Source of the DNA: Saprospiraceae bacterium
GTDB lineage: Bacteria; Bacteroidota; Bacteroidia; Chitinophagales; Saprospiraceae
Length of the DNA: 57,996 nucleotides
Direction: 5' to 3'
Assembly (NCBI GenBank): GCA_020631355.1
Contig: JAHDHL010000032.1
Coordinates: 1-57,996 of the forward strand
Positions 35,362-44,032 of this stretch are shown here, in pieces. The notes beneath the pieces were generated by a model. The model had not been told where the DNA came from. It worked only from the letters and a program-made list of their open reading frames with translations, and made no database searches. The position numbers and the translations under genes were made by a program. How positions within the stretch are numbered: the first letter of the stretch is position 1; the number at the start of each line of letters is the position of its first letter.

Positions 35362-36534
35362 TTATTCTTTTCGGGGCCAAGTAAACCAAAAAGTGGAACC
35401 CTTACCTAATTCTGATATGATGCCAATCTGTCCACCGTTATTCTCCACCATTTTCTTTACGATAGCCAATCCCACACCTGTGCTTTCCTGACTACTAGAT
35501 TGGAACAATCCGAAAATCTTCTTATGGTATTTTTCAGGAATCCCCGGACCATCATCCTTGATGGAAAAGTGGAAGAAACCATCCGCTCGTTCCTTGAGTT
35601 GTAATTCGATCTGCCCCTTGTTTTCATGATGATACTTGACTGCATTTCCAATCAAATTACTCAATACCTGACTCAGCTGCACCTTTTGGGTAGATAGTGT
35701 TGGAAGACTTTCGGGTAGGACCACTCGGAATGATTCAGGTATGGCTAATGAATCCAGAACTTCTTCCAATAATTCTTCCAGTTTGAAGGTACTGATATCC
35801 TTGGATTCCTTTCCGATTCTGGAATAGGACAGAATGCCCGAAATCAGTTCATCCATACGATCGGCCCTTTTTTGGATCAGTTGGAACATTCCATTCAACT
35901 CATCATCAAAACCATCAGCATATTGTTGTCCGATGATATGGATCAGGGTACTGATGCCCTTAAGAGGAGCCTTGAGGTCATGGGATACGATATGTGCGAA
36001 TTGGTCCAGTTCCTTATTCTTGATTTCCAAGGATTGGTTCAGATGCTTTAATTCCACGTTCTTCTTGGACAGCTCGCGTTGCATATTGGTCATCTCATTA
36101 TTCAACTTCGTCACCTCATTCAGAACCCAATCCGATTGGTTCAGATTGGCCTTGGATTTCATACTTTCCTTGACCGCTTTTCTCAACTGATTGTTCTGCT
36201 TATTGCTGATAATGGCGAGTTCCTCAAAAATCTTACGCGTTTCACCACTATCCGTGGATGCAATAATGATATATTTTTCAGTATCCAATAGACCGGCCAA
36301 ATAAACCGATAGGTACCTGCCATTCACATTGAGATTGACTTCCCATCCCATTCCACTCCCCGTACGCTTGAGCTCCATAAGGAATGTCAGTGCCTTAGGG
36401 ATACTGGGCGGGTCCAATTTCTCGAGTATGGAAATACCCTTTTCGAGGAAGTTGAAATCATCTTTCCTATTTTCAAGTATGATTCCGTTCTCATTGGTAA
36501 TGATGATGAATCCTTTCTTTGCCGTTTCTTTCAT
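35362..36534 (-). CDS. Soluble sensor histidine kinase with PAS-like N-terminal domain
   Basis: A 390-residue histidine kinase with no membrane segment. A PAS-like beta domain (about 5-100, GFIIITNENGIILENR) leads into a coiled coil (about 105-175, EMTNMQRELSKKNVELKHLN) and HisKA with the phospho-acceptor H185 in FAHIVSHDLKAPLKG. The HATPase_c domain follows with the N box NLIGNAVKYHHEN, G1 DDGPGIP, F box IFGLFQ and G2 GVGLAIVKKM. It belongs to the group of bacteriophytochrome-type kinases. It starts inside the stop of the B12-binding gene (ATGA overlap at 36531-36534), so the two are co-translated. No response regulator is adjacent. The sensory input is probably the B12 protein (inference). 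Confidence 0.9.
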   Translation of the reverse strand: MKETAKKGFIIITNENGIILENRKDDFNFLEKGISILEKLDPPSIPKALTFLMELKRTGSGMGWEVNLNVNGRYLSVYLAGLLDTEKYIIIASTDSGETRKIFEELAIISNKQNNQLRKAVKESMKSKANLNQSDWVLNEVTKLNNEMTNMQRELSKKNVELKHLNQSLEIKNKELDQFAHIVSHDLKAPLKGISTLIHIIGQQYADGFDDELNGMFQLIQKRADRMDELISGILSYSRIGKESKDISTFKLEELLEEVLDSLAIPESFRVVLPESLPTLSTQKVQLSQVLSNLIGNAVKYHHENKGQIELQLKERADGFFHFSIKDDGPGIPEKYHKKIFGLFQSSSQESTGVGLAIVKKMVENNGGQIGIISELGKGSTFWFTWPRKE

Positions 36535-37805
36535 GATAATAGGGACAAGGCCTTTTCATGGACTTCAGTAGCAGAATTGACTGCTGCATCAGCTCCGATT
36601 CTTTGATATAACTCCGGGTCCAGAATGAATGGATAGCCACCAACCATGATTTTGACCTCCGGTCTTTCCTTTTTGATTAATTGGATGATTTCGCTTGCAT
36701 CCTTGATTTGTGGAGTGAGGGTGACGGAAATGGCTAATAAGTCGGCCTTGTATTCGACCAAAGCTTCAAGAATAGCTTCCTTTGGCGTATTGGCACCAAG
36801 ATAATAGGTGTCCCATCCATCCATCTCCAAGAAATCAGAAACCATTCGGATACCCATTTCATGTAATTCATTACCGACACAAGCCGTGACGACCTTCAAA
36901 CCATTATCCATCGTGGAGAATATCCTTGGATAAAGCATGGACATGATCATTTGTGTTGTGGCAGTACAGTAATGTTCCTGGGCGATGGTGACCTTATTAT
37001 TTTCCCATAATAAACCAATCTCATACTGGGAGGCCTGGAAAATCTGGATATAGATATCCTTGAGAGGCATGCCATTATCAGCCAAATTCATGATAAATGA
37101 TGTCGCTTCTTTTCTTAGTCCATTGAGTAGATAGTCCAGGTAAGTCTTGGCATGTGATGTAATATCTTCTGTTTGTTGAACCTGATCCGAATTCTTTTGG
37201 ATAAGCTGGTGTAATGCTTCATCCAATATTCCTATTCCCTCTTTTAGGTAAGAATGTTGTACGACCAATCTGTAACTGATGAAGTACCTGAAAACCTCAC
37301 CAAAAGGGACGGCCTTTGAGGTGTAAAAATTGAATACCCATGAAATATATTCATTAAGGATGACTTGACTTTTGGTTTGTATGGCCTGTTCAAGGAACTG
37401 TAAATGACGGTTACTTTCTTCCCTTATTAGGGACCAGAATTCATCGGACACCTTTTCTGATTGGAATAAGGACAAATGTGTCTGGACCAATGATTCTGCA
37501 AGTTGATCGGATTTACTATGGGGCTCCAATGCGTCTAAGAACCCCTTATTTGAATCAACAGTATCGATATTAAGTAAGCCTGATATTTGTTGTGTGAAAT
37601 CGGAGAAAGAGAGTTCGCCTAAATCCAAGAATTGGTAAAGACTCTGATGCCATGTAGTAATGAAAGGGTAGGATTGAGGATGATGTTCCAATTTGTGAAT
37701 CATCCAATCCACATGCGCTCCGATATCCAGAAAGTGGATTCTATCTAACCCATTAGTATAGATGGAAAGGAATGTATCTCTGATTTTGCTAGTTTGATTC
37801 AACAT
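36531..37805 (-). CDS. Cobalamin-binding sensor with CarH-type photosensory signature
   Basis: A 424-residue cytosolic protein. Residues 1-210 are helical and unrecognised. A B12-binding_2 four-helix cap follows (about 218-292), with W267-x9-E277-H278 (WENNKVTIAQEH), the signature of CarH/LitR adenosylcobalamin photoreceptors. The Rossmann B12 domain (about 302-424) has E313-x-H315-x-x-G318 (lower axial His), S360 and GG at 389-390, spaced as in methionine synthase. There is no MerR helix-turn-helix, unlike CarH. The downstream histidine kinase overlaps by 4 bp. I infer a light- or adenosylcobalamin-dependent sensor that signals through the kinase. A TTG at 37808 is in frame, but the ATG at 37805 is preferred. 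Confidence 0.87.
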   Translation of the reverse strand: MLNQTSKIRDTFLSIYTNGLDRIHFLDIGAHVDWMIHKLEHHPQSYPFITTWHQSLYQFLDLGELSFSDFTQQISGLLNIDTVDSNKGFLDALEPHSKSDQLAESLVQTHLSLFQSEKVSDEFWSLIREESNRHLQFLEQAIQTKSQVILNEYISWVFNFYTSKAVPFGEVFRYFISYRLVVQHSYLKEGIGILDEALHQLIQKNSDQVQQTEDITSHAKTYLDYLLNGLRKEATSFIMNLADNGMPLKDIYIQIFQASQYEIGLLWENNKVTIAQEHYCTATTQMIMSMLYPRIFSTMDNGLKVVTACVGNELHEMGIRMVSDFLEMDGWDTYYLGANTPKEAILEALVEYKADLLAISVTLTPQIKDASEIIQLIKKERPEVKIMVGGYPFILDPELYQRIGADAAVNSATEVHEKALSLLS

Positions 37806-37909
37806 CAAATGCAGATGAATGTTTTTGTTCGTTTTAATATAGCCTTGGATTACCTTAGACCCTACTTATGGATGTAAGCAGAGGTGGGAGTAGGGTAGCA
37901 TGGCCTTAA

Positions 37910-37926
37910 GATTGTTTATAACAAAT
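37910..37926 (-). promoter_or_regulatory. Imperfect palindrome overlapping the -7 box of the B12-sensor promoter
   Basis: TTGTT-N3-AACAA core (37912-37924), extended on one side to AACAAAT, overlaps the -7 element. A fully matching ATTTGTT-N3-AACAAAT occurs in the same position at the DoxX promoter (15330-15346), so one regulator may bind both. Confidence 0.4.
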
Positions 37927-37951
37927 ATATAAATTTACTTGTACGGTACAA
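37922..37951 (-). promoter_or_regulatory. Promoter of the B12-sensor/histidine kinase operon
   Basis: On the minus strand: TTG (37949-37951), a 19-nt spacer, TATATTTG (37922-37929), an exact match to the Bacteroidota -33/-7 consensus. The leader would be about 110 nt. The -33 TTG forms the left end of the palindrome at 37939-37951. Confidence 0.78.
37939..37951. promoter_or_regulatory. Palindrome TTGTAC-G-GTACAA in the -33 region (operator 1)
   Basis: A perfect 6-bp inverted repeat around one base. It covers the -33 element, so a bound protein would block RNA polymerase. It shares TACGGTA with a second palindrome 22 bp upstream. Confidence 0.55.
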
Positions 37952-37962
37952 TATTGTTAATG

Positions 37963-37971
37963 TTACGGTAA
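37963..37971. promoter_or_regulatory. Second palindrome TTAC-G-GTAA (operator 2)
   Basis: Centre at 37967, 22 bp (about two helical turns) from the centre of operator 1 at 37945, with the same TACGGTA core. The phasing favours a protein dimer pair bound on one face of the DNA. Confidence 0.45.
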
Positions 37972-38021
37972 AAGCCTAACCTAATTTAAAATATTGGTAT
38001 GTATTAACAACCTAATCGGAT

Positions 38022-39683
38022 TTAGGATTTGGAGAAGAATGTTTTGATGAAAAATAGACTTGAAAGTCCTATAATGGAATAAGAAATATATTCACTAATT
38101 CCTGTAAAATAGTGCGGGTAAGCAATATTCAACCATACACAGAATGCTATCACGAAAGCGAATAAGAATCGGTTTCCCAATCGGTATAGTTGACCCAGTC
38201 CTTGTTCCAGTCCTTTTACCTCATATTGCAATTGGCCCTTATTAGCTTTCTTAAGGTATCTGGATAATTCATGTGGAAGTGCAATGACTGTGGTAATCTG
38301 ATTTTTGAACGCATCAATAATCATCTGGGTGAATCCTCCATCCTTACTCAATACATGTTTTCTCATGTAGGGACGTACCACATCCAAGGCATTCAATTCG
38401 GGTGCCAAGTGATAGATGTTTCCAATTAGAAGAACAATCGTTCTATTCAGAAGAATGTAATCCTTAGGAATCCTAATGGTATTGGAGACATCCCTCAAAT
38501 CAATTTTTTGGATGAATGCAGCTACGGAAGAAAAACCTGAGTTCAGCTTGATGTTCTGAAAATTCAAGCCATCCAATTCTACTTCTTCTTGTAGGAATTG
38601 CTTGAATTGTTCTATCAATTCCTCTACGAATTGCTGTGCTGCTTCATCAGACCCAATGAATCCCAATTGTTTCAGTGCGGTAACAGTGGCCTCCGTATCA
38701 TTCCTTATGACTGCTTCTACCAACATGGGAATGGCTTTTTTGGTCGCTTGTGCCAAGTGGGCGGTTGCACCGAAATCCAAAAGGATGATTTCTCCGGATG
38801 GATTCACAAGGATATTTCCTGGATGAGGATCGGCATGATAGAATCCGTCTACCAAAACCATCTTACAGAATAATTCTGTCAACCTCTGGGCTATTTCCTC
38901 CACATCAAGGCCCCATTTTTTCATTTGTTCCAAGTGCGCCAGACTGGTTCCCTCCTCAAAGGATGCAACAAGTATTTTGGATGTATTATAATCCGTAAGT
39001 ACATCAGGAATCCTGACCTTGAGTTCGGGTACGGAGGTAAGATTCTTGGCAATCAACTGCATGGATTGGGCTTCTTGTCGGTAGTCCAATTCTTCCCTGA
39101 TCATCTGCCTGACCTGCTCGTAGGTATGGTCCAATCCGTGCATATCCATAAAGAAAGCATGGATTTTCACCAGATTCCTTAGTATTTCCAAATCAGCTTT
39201 GGCAATCGCCTCAATATTGGAATGTTGTACCTTGACAATGATATCCTTACCATTGATTCGGGCTCGATGAACTTGTCCGATGGATGCTGCGGCTAGGGGT
39301 TTTTCATTAAAATCTTCGAATAACTCCTTGGGGTCCTTACCAAGTTCATCTATGATGGTCTGCCTGACTTCCTCGTAGGGCTTGGCTTTGATATGGTCCT
39401 GCAATTCCTCCAAGGGTTCCCTGAATTGTACAGGTAATGCATTGGATAGATTGGAAATGAGTTGTCCGAACTTGATAAAAAGGCCTTGAAGTTCCTGAAC
39501 CCTTTTCTTGATTCTATCCGCATTTCTCAGGTGATAGGAATTGATTCTTTTGTCCCAGTAGGATGAACCAAAAATCTTACTTTTTAGGTATAGGAAATAG
39601 TAACTGAAGAATACGATGAGTGCTGTGGAATAAGCTTTTCTTTTTCTAACCCTTGGTGAATAAATATTGTGATTTTGAGACAT
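38022..39683 (-). CDS. ABC1/UbiB family atypical kinase
   Basis: A 553-residue protein of the ABC1/UbiB/ADCK family, which acts on membrane lipid and isoprenoid (quinone) pathways. The family's KxGQ motif is KFGQ in GLFIKFGQLIS, the Ala-rich nucleotide loop is AAASIGQVHRA, the lysine IVKVQHS follows, and the catalytic sites are FYHADPHPGNILV and ILLDFGAT. Two C-terminal membrane segments (about 500-550) fit the family. Quinone synthesis or lipid handling is likely. It is the last gene of a minus-strand run gldH (13 bp) thioredoxin (12 bp) ABC1. Confidence 0.92.
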   Translation of the reverse strand: MSQNHNIYSPRVRKRKAYSTALIVFFSYYFLYLKSKIFGSSYWDKRINSYHLRNADRIKKRVQELQGLFIKFGQLISNLSNALPVQFREPLEELQDHIKAKPYEEVRQTIIDELGKDPKELFEDFNEKPLAAASIGQVHRARINGKDIIVKVQHSNIEAIAKADLEILRNLVKIHAFFMDMHGLDHTYEQVRQMIREELDYRQEAQSMQLIAKNLTSVPELKVRIPDVLTDYNTSKILVASFEEGTSLAHLEQMKKWGLDVEEIAQRLTELFCKMVLVDGFYHADPHPGNILVNPSGEIILLDFGATAHLAQATKKAIPMLVEAVIRNDTEATVTALKQLGFIGSDEAAQQFVEELIEQFKQFLQEEVELDGLNFQNIKLNSGFSSVAAFIQKIDLRDVSNTIRIPKDYILLNRTIVLLIGNIYHLAPELNALDVVRPYMRKHVLSKDGGFTQMIIDAFKNQITTVIALPHELSRYLKKANKGQLQYEVKGLEQGLGQLYRLGNRFLFAFVIAFCVWLNIAYPHYFTGISEYISYSIIGLSSLFFIKTFFSKS

Positions 39684-39695
39684 GGAGCAGCGTAG

Positions 39696-40190
39696 TTATC
39701 CTTTAAGGAATGATGTCATTGCGGGTGCGATATGATCAGGAGTGGCATATGCCCAGGCTGCACCAGAGATGGTGTTGAGAGGTGTTCCATCCTTATCCAC
39801 CATAATGAAAGTAGGGATTAATCTGGCACCATAATCCTTGGCATACCCCTCTTTGTCCTTATCCAAGTCAATGGATATGATGGTAGCATCCTTGAGTGCG
39901 GCAGCAACCATTTCAAATTGCAATCCATCCTTGAATTCCTGGCAGGGTTTACACCATTTGGCTGTGAAGAATAGGACGGGCGTTTTCTCATTGGCCATGG
40001 TGGTCGTGAGTATATCATTCATGGTTTTGCCATCCTCATAAAAGTCAATCCAATCGATGGGAGTAGTGGCAGGTGCCATGATGTCAATGGTGCCATTCCT
40101 GCTTTCCGAATCAGCAGACGAGGAAGTAGGCTGACAAGCCAATAGATAAAGACAAAGGATAAGGCTATTGAATCGTATGATATATCTCAT
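39696..40190 (-). CDS. Thioredoxin-fold lipoprotein
   Basis: A 164-residue lipoprotein with the lipobox LLAC19 and a thioredoxin fold. The redox pair is C80-K-P-C83 in FTAKWCKPCQEF, and the cis-proline is in ARLIPTFIMVDKDG. Likely periplasmic disulfide reduction or cytochrome maturation; the partner is not evident. It lies 13 bp after gldH and 12 bp before the ABC1 kinase gene. Confidence 0.85.
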   Translation of the reverse strand: MRYIIRFNSLILCLYLLACQPTSSSADSESRNGTIDIMAPATTPIDWIDFYEDGKTMNDILTTTMANEKTPVLFFTAKWCKPCQEFKDGLQFEMVAAALKDATIISIDLDKDKEGYAKDYGARLIPTFIMVDKDGTPLNTISGAAWAYATPDHIAPAMTSFLKG

Positions 40191-40203
40191 ATGTTACTAA
40201 TGC

Positions 40204-40677
40204 TTATTTCTGATTGGGTTCATTCTTGATGAGCAGGAAACTCAACTCGTTGACTCCCTGTAGGGTCGTATCCCTAGAATGTTGGGCGATATTGATTTTG
40301 TGCATGCCTGTCTCATTGAACTTGGCATTGGGTTGGAGGTCTATTCTTGCCTTGCAGGAAGTCCCAGTACATTCCCCATACCACACTCCGGCCTTATTGG
40401 CCAGATCCGTGGATAGTACCTGACTCAGTACTTTTCCGGATGGGAACGAAGTTGAAATATTAAAATAAATATTCTGATAAGGATATTCCACACTATGTTC
40501 CACATCCAATACCAAGGAGTAAATAGATTGGGTATCGGTAATTTCAAATTTGAAATCCAATGAATCTGCATACGTCCAACCGGGTTCAGGAATGGTTTTC
40601 TTTTCCTTGAATGCAGCATTATCCGGATTGCATGAGAAAAGAATGATGGTAATACAGAAGAAAATCAGATAGCGCAT
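40204..40677 (-). CDS. gldH: Gliding motility lipoprotein GldH
   Basis: A 157-residue lipoprotein with lipobox LFSC16. The GldH pattern is clear: W-x-Y-x-DSLDFKFEITDT, SVEYPYQNIYFNI, SFPSGKVLSQ, KAGVWYGECTGTSCKARIDL and F-x-x-GMHKINIAQHSRDTTLQGVNELSFLLI. GldH is needed for gliding in Flavobacterium and fits the T9SS cargo and SprB-like adhesins of this window. It is first in the minus-strand operon with the thioredoxin lipoprotein and ABC1 kinase. Confidence 0.88.
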   Translation of the reverse strand: MRYLIFFCITIILFSCNPDNAAFKEKKTIPEPGWTYADSLDFKFEITDTQSIYSLVLDVEHSVEYPYQNIYFNISTSFPSGKVLSQVLSTDLANKAGVWYGECTGTSCKARIDLQPNAKFNETGMHKINIAQHSRDTTLQGVNELSFLLIKNEPNQK

Positions 40678-40764
40678 AAGTTGGATTTTACAATTCTAGA
40701 CGAATGTACCTATTCATAACGCAAGGTAAAAATAAAAAGTGCCAGAGCGTATGATGAATGAAAA

Positions 40765-40826
40765 GGGAAAGGGCCACCAAACAAGAAGAATCTCATGATT
40801 CCTAACTCATTTGGTAGCCCTTTCCG
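40765..40826 (-). terminator. Terminator of the grpE-dnaJ operon
   Basis: Arms GGAAAGGGC-c-ACCAAA and TTTGGT-a-GCCCTTTCC (about 40766-40782 with 40810-40825), with an inner GAATC-TCAT-GATTC hairpin in the loop; on the minus strand, T-rich sequence follows. It lies downstream of the dnaJ stop at 40846 (minus). Confidence 0.7.
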
Positions 40827-40845
40827 ATTATTTATGGCGTTTGTC

Positions 40846-42018
40846 CTAGGAGAACATGTCCCTCATTTTTTCAAAGAAGCCCTTGTCGGATTTTCCTGGG
40901 TTCGGCTTGAAATTAGGCATGACCCTTAGTTTTTCCAATAATTGCCTTTCCTTGGCATCCAATTTCTTAGGCGTCCAGATATTGATGTGAACCAATTGGT
41001 CTCCTGTACTGTAGGATTGGACACCCGGTAATCCTTTTCCTCTCAATCTGAATATCTTTCCGGATTGTGTACCGGCAGGTATCTTTATTTTCACCTTACC
41101 ATCAATGGTAGGGACATCCACACTGCAGCCAAGGGCCGCATCAGCGAAATTCATGTACAGATCGTAAATGATATTCTGGCCATCACGCTTCAAAGCGTCA
41201 TGTGGGATTTCCTCAATCGTAATGATAAGGTCTCCAGCAGGGCCACCACGTTTACCTGCATGACCCTTTCCACCCATAGAAAGCTGGATACCCTCACTGA
41301 CTCCTGCCGGGATGTTGATTTCGATGACCTCATCACCCTGAGTGGCTCCACTTCCCTTACAGGTGCCACATTTGGCAGTGATTTCCTGTCCTGAACCATT
41401 ACAAGTAGGGCAAGGAGTCGTAGTCTGCATCTGACCCAGAAAAGTATTCTTTACCTGACGGACATATCCTGAACCCCTACATGTGCTACATGTACTGACT
41501 GCATTCCTATCCTTGGCACCCGAACCATTACAAGTGGTACAGGAAACATTCTTCTTTATCTTGATTTTCTTGGTAACACCTTTGGCGATTTCTTCCAGAC
41601 TCAGCTTTACCTTGACCCTTGCATTGGCTCCCCTTGATCCTTGTGAACGCCTACCACCACGGCCACCGGCACCACCAAAGAATGATTCGAAAGGGTTTCC
41701 ACCACCGTCACCAAAAATATCGCCGAATTGGGAGAAGATATCCTCCATGGTCATCCCTCCACGGAAACCTCCACCGCCTCCGCCACCTTGTTGGCTACGG
41801 GTATAGTTTTCGTGTCCCATGCGATCATATCGGGCTTTCTTATCGGCATCCCCGAGTGTTTCGTAAGCTTCTGCAGCCTCCTTGAATTTGGCTTCAGCTT
41901 CCTTATTGTCAGGATTCCTGTCGGGGTGGTATTTCATAGCAATCTTACGATAAGCCTTTTTGATGGTCTTATCATCAGCATCTCTCGAAACACCTAGTAT
42001 ATCATAATAATTTGCCAT
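40846..42018 (-). CDS. dnaJ: Chaperone protein DnaJ
   Basis: Hsp40 co-chaperone of 390 residues that stimulates DnaK. J domain 1-70 with the essential HPD at 31-33 (MKYHPDRNPDN), a Gly/Phe-rich linker (about 75-120, GGGGGGGFRGG), four CxxCxGxG zinc repeats (CTTCNGSG, CSTCRGSG, CPTCNGSG, CGTCKGSG) and the C-terminal substrate domain. All parts are complete. grpE lies 6 bp upstream on the same strand. dnaK is not in the window, and I saw no CIRCE element upstream of grpE. Confidence 0.97.
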   Translation of the reverse strand: MANYYDILGVSRDADDKTIKKAYRKIAMKYHPDRNPDNKEAEAKFKEAAEAYETLGDADKKARYDRMGHENYTRSQQGGGGGGGFRGGMTMEDIFSQFGDIFGDGGGNPFESFFGGAGGRGGRRSQGSRGANARVKVKLSLEEIAKGVTKKIKIKKNVSCTTCNGSGAKDRNAVSTCSTCRGSGYVRQVKNTFLGQMQTTTPCPTCNGSGQEITAKCGTCKGSGATQGDEVIEINIPAGVSEGIQLSMGGKGHAGKRGGPAGDLIITIEEIPHDALKRDGQNIIYDLYMNFADAALGCSVDVPTIDGKVKIKIPAGTQSGKIFRLRGKGLPGVQSYSTGDQLVHINIWTPKKLDAKERQLLEKLRVMPNFKPNPGKSDKGFFEKMRDMFS

Positions 42019-42024
42019 GTTCTA

Positions 42025-42648
42025 TTATTTTCCAACCACTACCTTGGCGTAGCGGATGATTTTTTCATTGAGGATATACCCATTTTCAATGGTATCAATC
42101 ACTTTTCCTTTCATCTCATCTGTCGGAGCAGGTATTTCAGTGATGGCTTCATGAAAATCAGAATTGAAATCCTCTCCTGTACTGACCATTTTCTTCAGAC
42201 CTTGCTTGTTCATGAATGTTGAAATCTTCTCGTAAACAAACATGACCCCCTCAGAAAATTCTTCTGTACTGTTTTCGTCGTCATGATTTTTCTTGGCCCT
42301 GTCAAAATCGTCCAAAACAGGAAGTAATGCTGACAATGTGTCGGCAGCAGCTGTCTTTCTGAGTTCCAATTTCTCCTTATTGGTCCTTTTCCTGAAATTA
42401 TCAAACTCTGCAAATAACCTCAGATACTTGTCCTTTGCTTCTGCCAATTCTTGTTTCAACTTAGCTACCTCAGTATTGTCCTCAGTAGCATTCTTATCCT
42501 TTTCTTGTTGATTATCAGCATTTTCTGCTGTATTTGTAGTTTCTTCCTGACCAGTTTGCTCTTGGTCCTTTACTACAGTTTCATCTTCAATGACTTGGTT
42601 TTTCTCCTCTTTCTTACCCATTTTATTGAATATATTTTTGAGTTTCAT
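42025..42648 (-). CDS. grpE: Nucleotide exchange factor GrpE
   Basis: A 207-residue GrpE. A long acidic, Gln/Asn-rich N-terminal tail (about 10-60) leads to the coiled-coil helix (ELAEAKDKYLRLFAEFDNFRKRTNKEK in pieces), the four-helix hinge (LLPVLDDFDRAK) and the C-terminal beta wing with EKISTFMNKQGLKKM, DFNSDFHEAI and GYILNEKIIRYAKVVV. It releases ADP from DnaK. Co-transcribed with dnaJ (6-bp gap). No -33/-7 match of the usual form was found in the 187-bp upstream region, so it may use a heat-shock sigma factor (inference). Confidence 0.95.
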   Translation of the reverse strand: MKLKNIFNKMGKKEEKNQVIEDETVVKDQEQTGQEETTNTAENADNQQEKDKNATEDNTEVAKLKQELAEAKDKYLRLFAEFDNFRKRTNKEKLELRKTAAADTLSALLPVLDDFDRAKKNHDDENSTEEFSEGVMFVYEKISTFMNKQGLKKMVSTGEDFNSDFHEAITEIPAPTDEMKGKVIDTIENGYILNEKIIRYAKVVVGK

Positions 42649-42835
42649 AGTAATAGATGTTCAATTACTTTGCCATCTGAATTAATCAGGACATTTTGAC
42701 AGCATTATTAAAAATCGCAAATGAAGTATTCTTGATTTGCATTTTAAGCATAGTTAAAATTCTATATGTTATTGCGAATCAGTCATTTCTTTCGTTCCTT
42801 GTATATAATCTATTCCAAAATCAATTTTATATAAC

Positions 42836-44032
42836 ATGAAAAAGACACTACTAATTTCCTCTTTCATCTTATCCATTATCTTCTTACTATCCTGCGAAGA
42901 TAATCTGATTCAGAAATTTCAGAAGTATGAAAATGATGATTACATCATCTTATCACAAAGATTGAATATTCCCAATGAGGGATTGAACTATGACTATGAA
43001 TTTCCGCTCTATTACAGAGGTTTGGGAGGTCCGTCTACCAGCCCGGTGGATGCTGATTTGGCTACCTTGGGTCGGGTCTTATTCTATGATACCGATTTAT
43101 CGGGTGACAAGACCGTATCATGTGCATCCTGCCACGATCAGTCCAAGGCTTTTTCTGATGATATTGCACTGAGTACAGGAACTGCGAATAGGGTAGGCAC
43201 AAGAAATAGTTTGGCTTTGGGGTCTGTATTTTCGTTTCAGGAATACTATTCACAACTCAATTCTGGAGGAGGTGTTCCTTTCCTCTGGGATAATAGTGCA
43301 ACCTCACCCCAGAATCAGGTTTCCAAGGCATTCACTGCCGTTGATGAGATGGGGATTGAAGAAGATGTCTTATTGGAAAGAGTTAGGGAAAAAGCATATT
43401 ACAGGGTGCTTTACAAGTATGCTTTCGGAACCGACCAGGTGCAATTAGAAGGCATCTTGGATGCATTGGGTACATTCGTAAATAGTATCGGTAGCTTTAA
43501 TTCCAAGTATGACCATGCATTTTCAGAAGCCTATCCCTCTTACCCCACCGTGGTTAGTATACCAGAGGCTCCAAGGAGTTTTACTTCCTTTAGTACATAT
43601 GAGAATGTAGGTATGAATCTTTATCTGGATAATTGTAGTTCCTGTCATGGTCAGTATATGAATCGTCCTGCTCGTTTGAGTGAGAATAACGGTTTGGAAT
43701 TAGGCCAGGGTGAATATGACTTGGGAGTCGGCGGAGCTAATGGAAACAGTTATGAAATGGGTAATTTCAAGGTGCCTACCTTAAGGAATGTAGCCTTGAC
43801 AGCTCCTTATATGCATGATGGTCGATTTGCTACTTTGGATGATGTAATAGACCACTACAGTCATGGAATACTGAATCATCCTAACTTGAGTCATGAATTG
43901 AAAAATCAGGATGGGACACCCAAGCAATTCGGATTCACTGAAGAAGAAAAATCCCAATTGATTGCATTCTTACAAACATTAACTGACCCTGAACTTCTTG
44001 TAGATGAAAAATATGCTGACCCATTTAAGTAA
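42836..44032 (+). CDS. Diheme cytochrome c peroxidase / MauG-type lipoprotein
   Basis: A 398-residue protein with a lipobox (LLSC20). Two CxxCH heme sites: C96-A-S-C99-H100 and C267-S-S-C270-H271. The peroxidase family features RNSLALGSVF, the Trp-containing DEMGIEED region, NCSSCHGQY, NFKVPTLRNVALTAPYMHDGRFATLDDVIDHY and a C-terminal LIAFLQTLTDP are all present. It reduces peroxide or oxidises a partner in the periplasm. The outer-membrane-type gene at 44013 overlaps its end by about 20 bp, so the two are coupled. Confidence 0.9.
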   Translation: MKKTLLISSFILSIIFLLSCEDNLIQKFQKYENDDYIILSQRLNIPNEGLNYDYEFPLYYRGLGGPSTSPVDADLATLGRVLFYDTDLSGDKTVSCASCHDQSKAFSDDIALSTGTANRVGTRNSLALGSVFSFQEYYSQLNSGGGVPFLWDNSATSPQNQVSKAFTAVDEMGIEEDVLLERVREKAYYRVLYKYAFGTDQVQLEGILDALGTFVNSIGSFNSKYDHAFSEAYPSYPTVVSIPEAPRSFTSFSTYENVGMNLYLDNCSSCHGQYMNRPARLSENNGLELGQGEYDLGVGGANGNSYEMGNFKVPTLRNVALTAPYMHDGRFATLDDVIDHYSHGILNHPNLSHELKNQDGTPKQFGFTEEEKSQLIAFLQTLTDPELLVDEKYADPFK

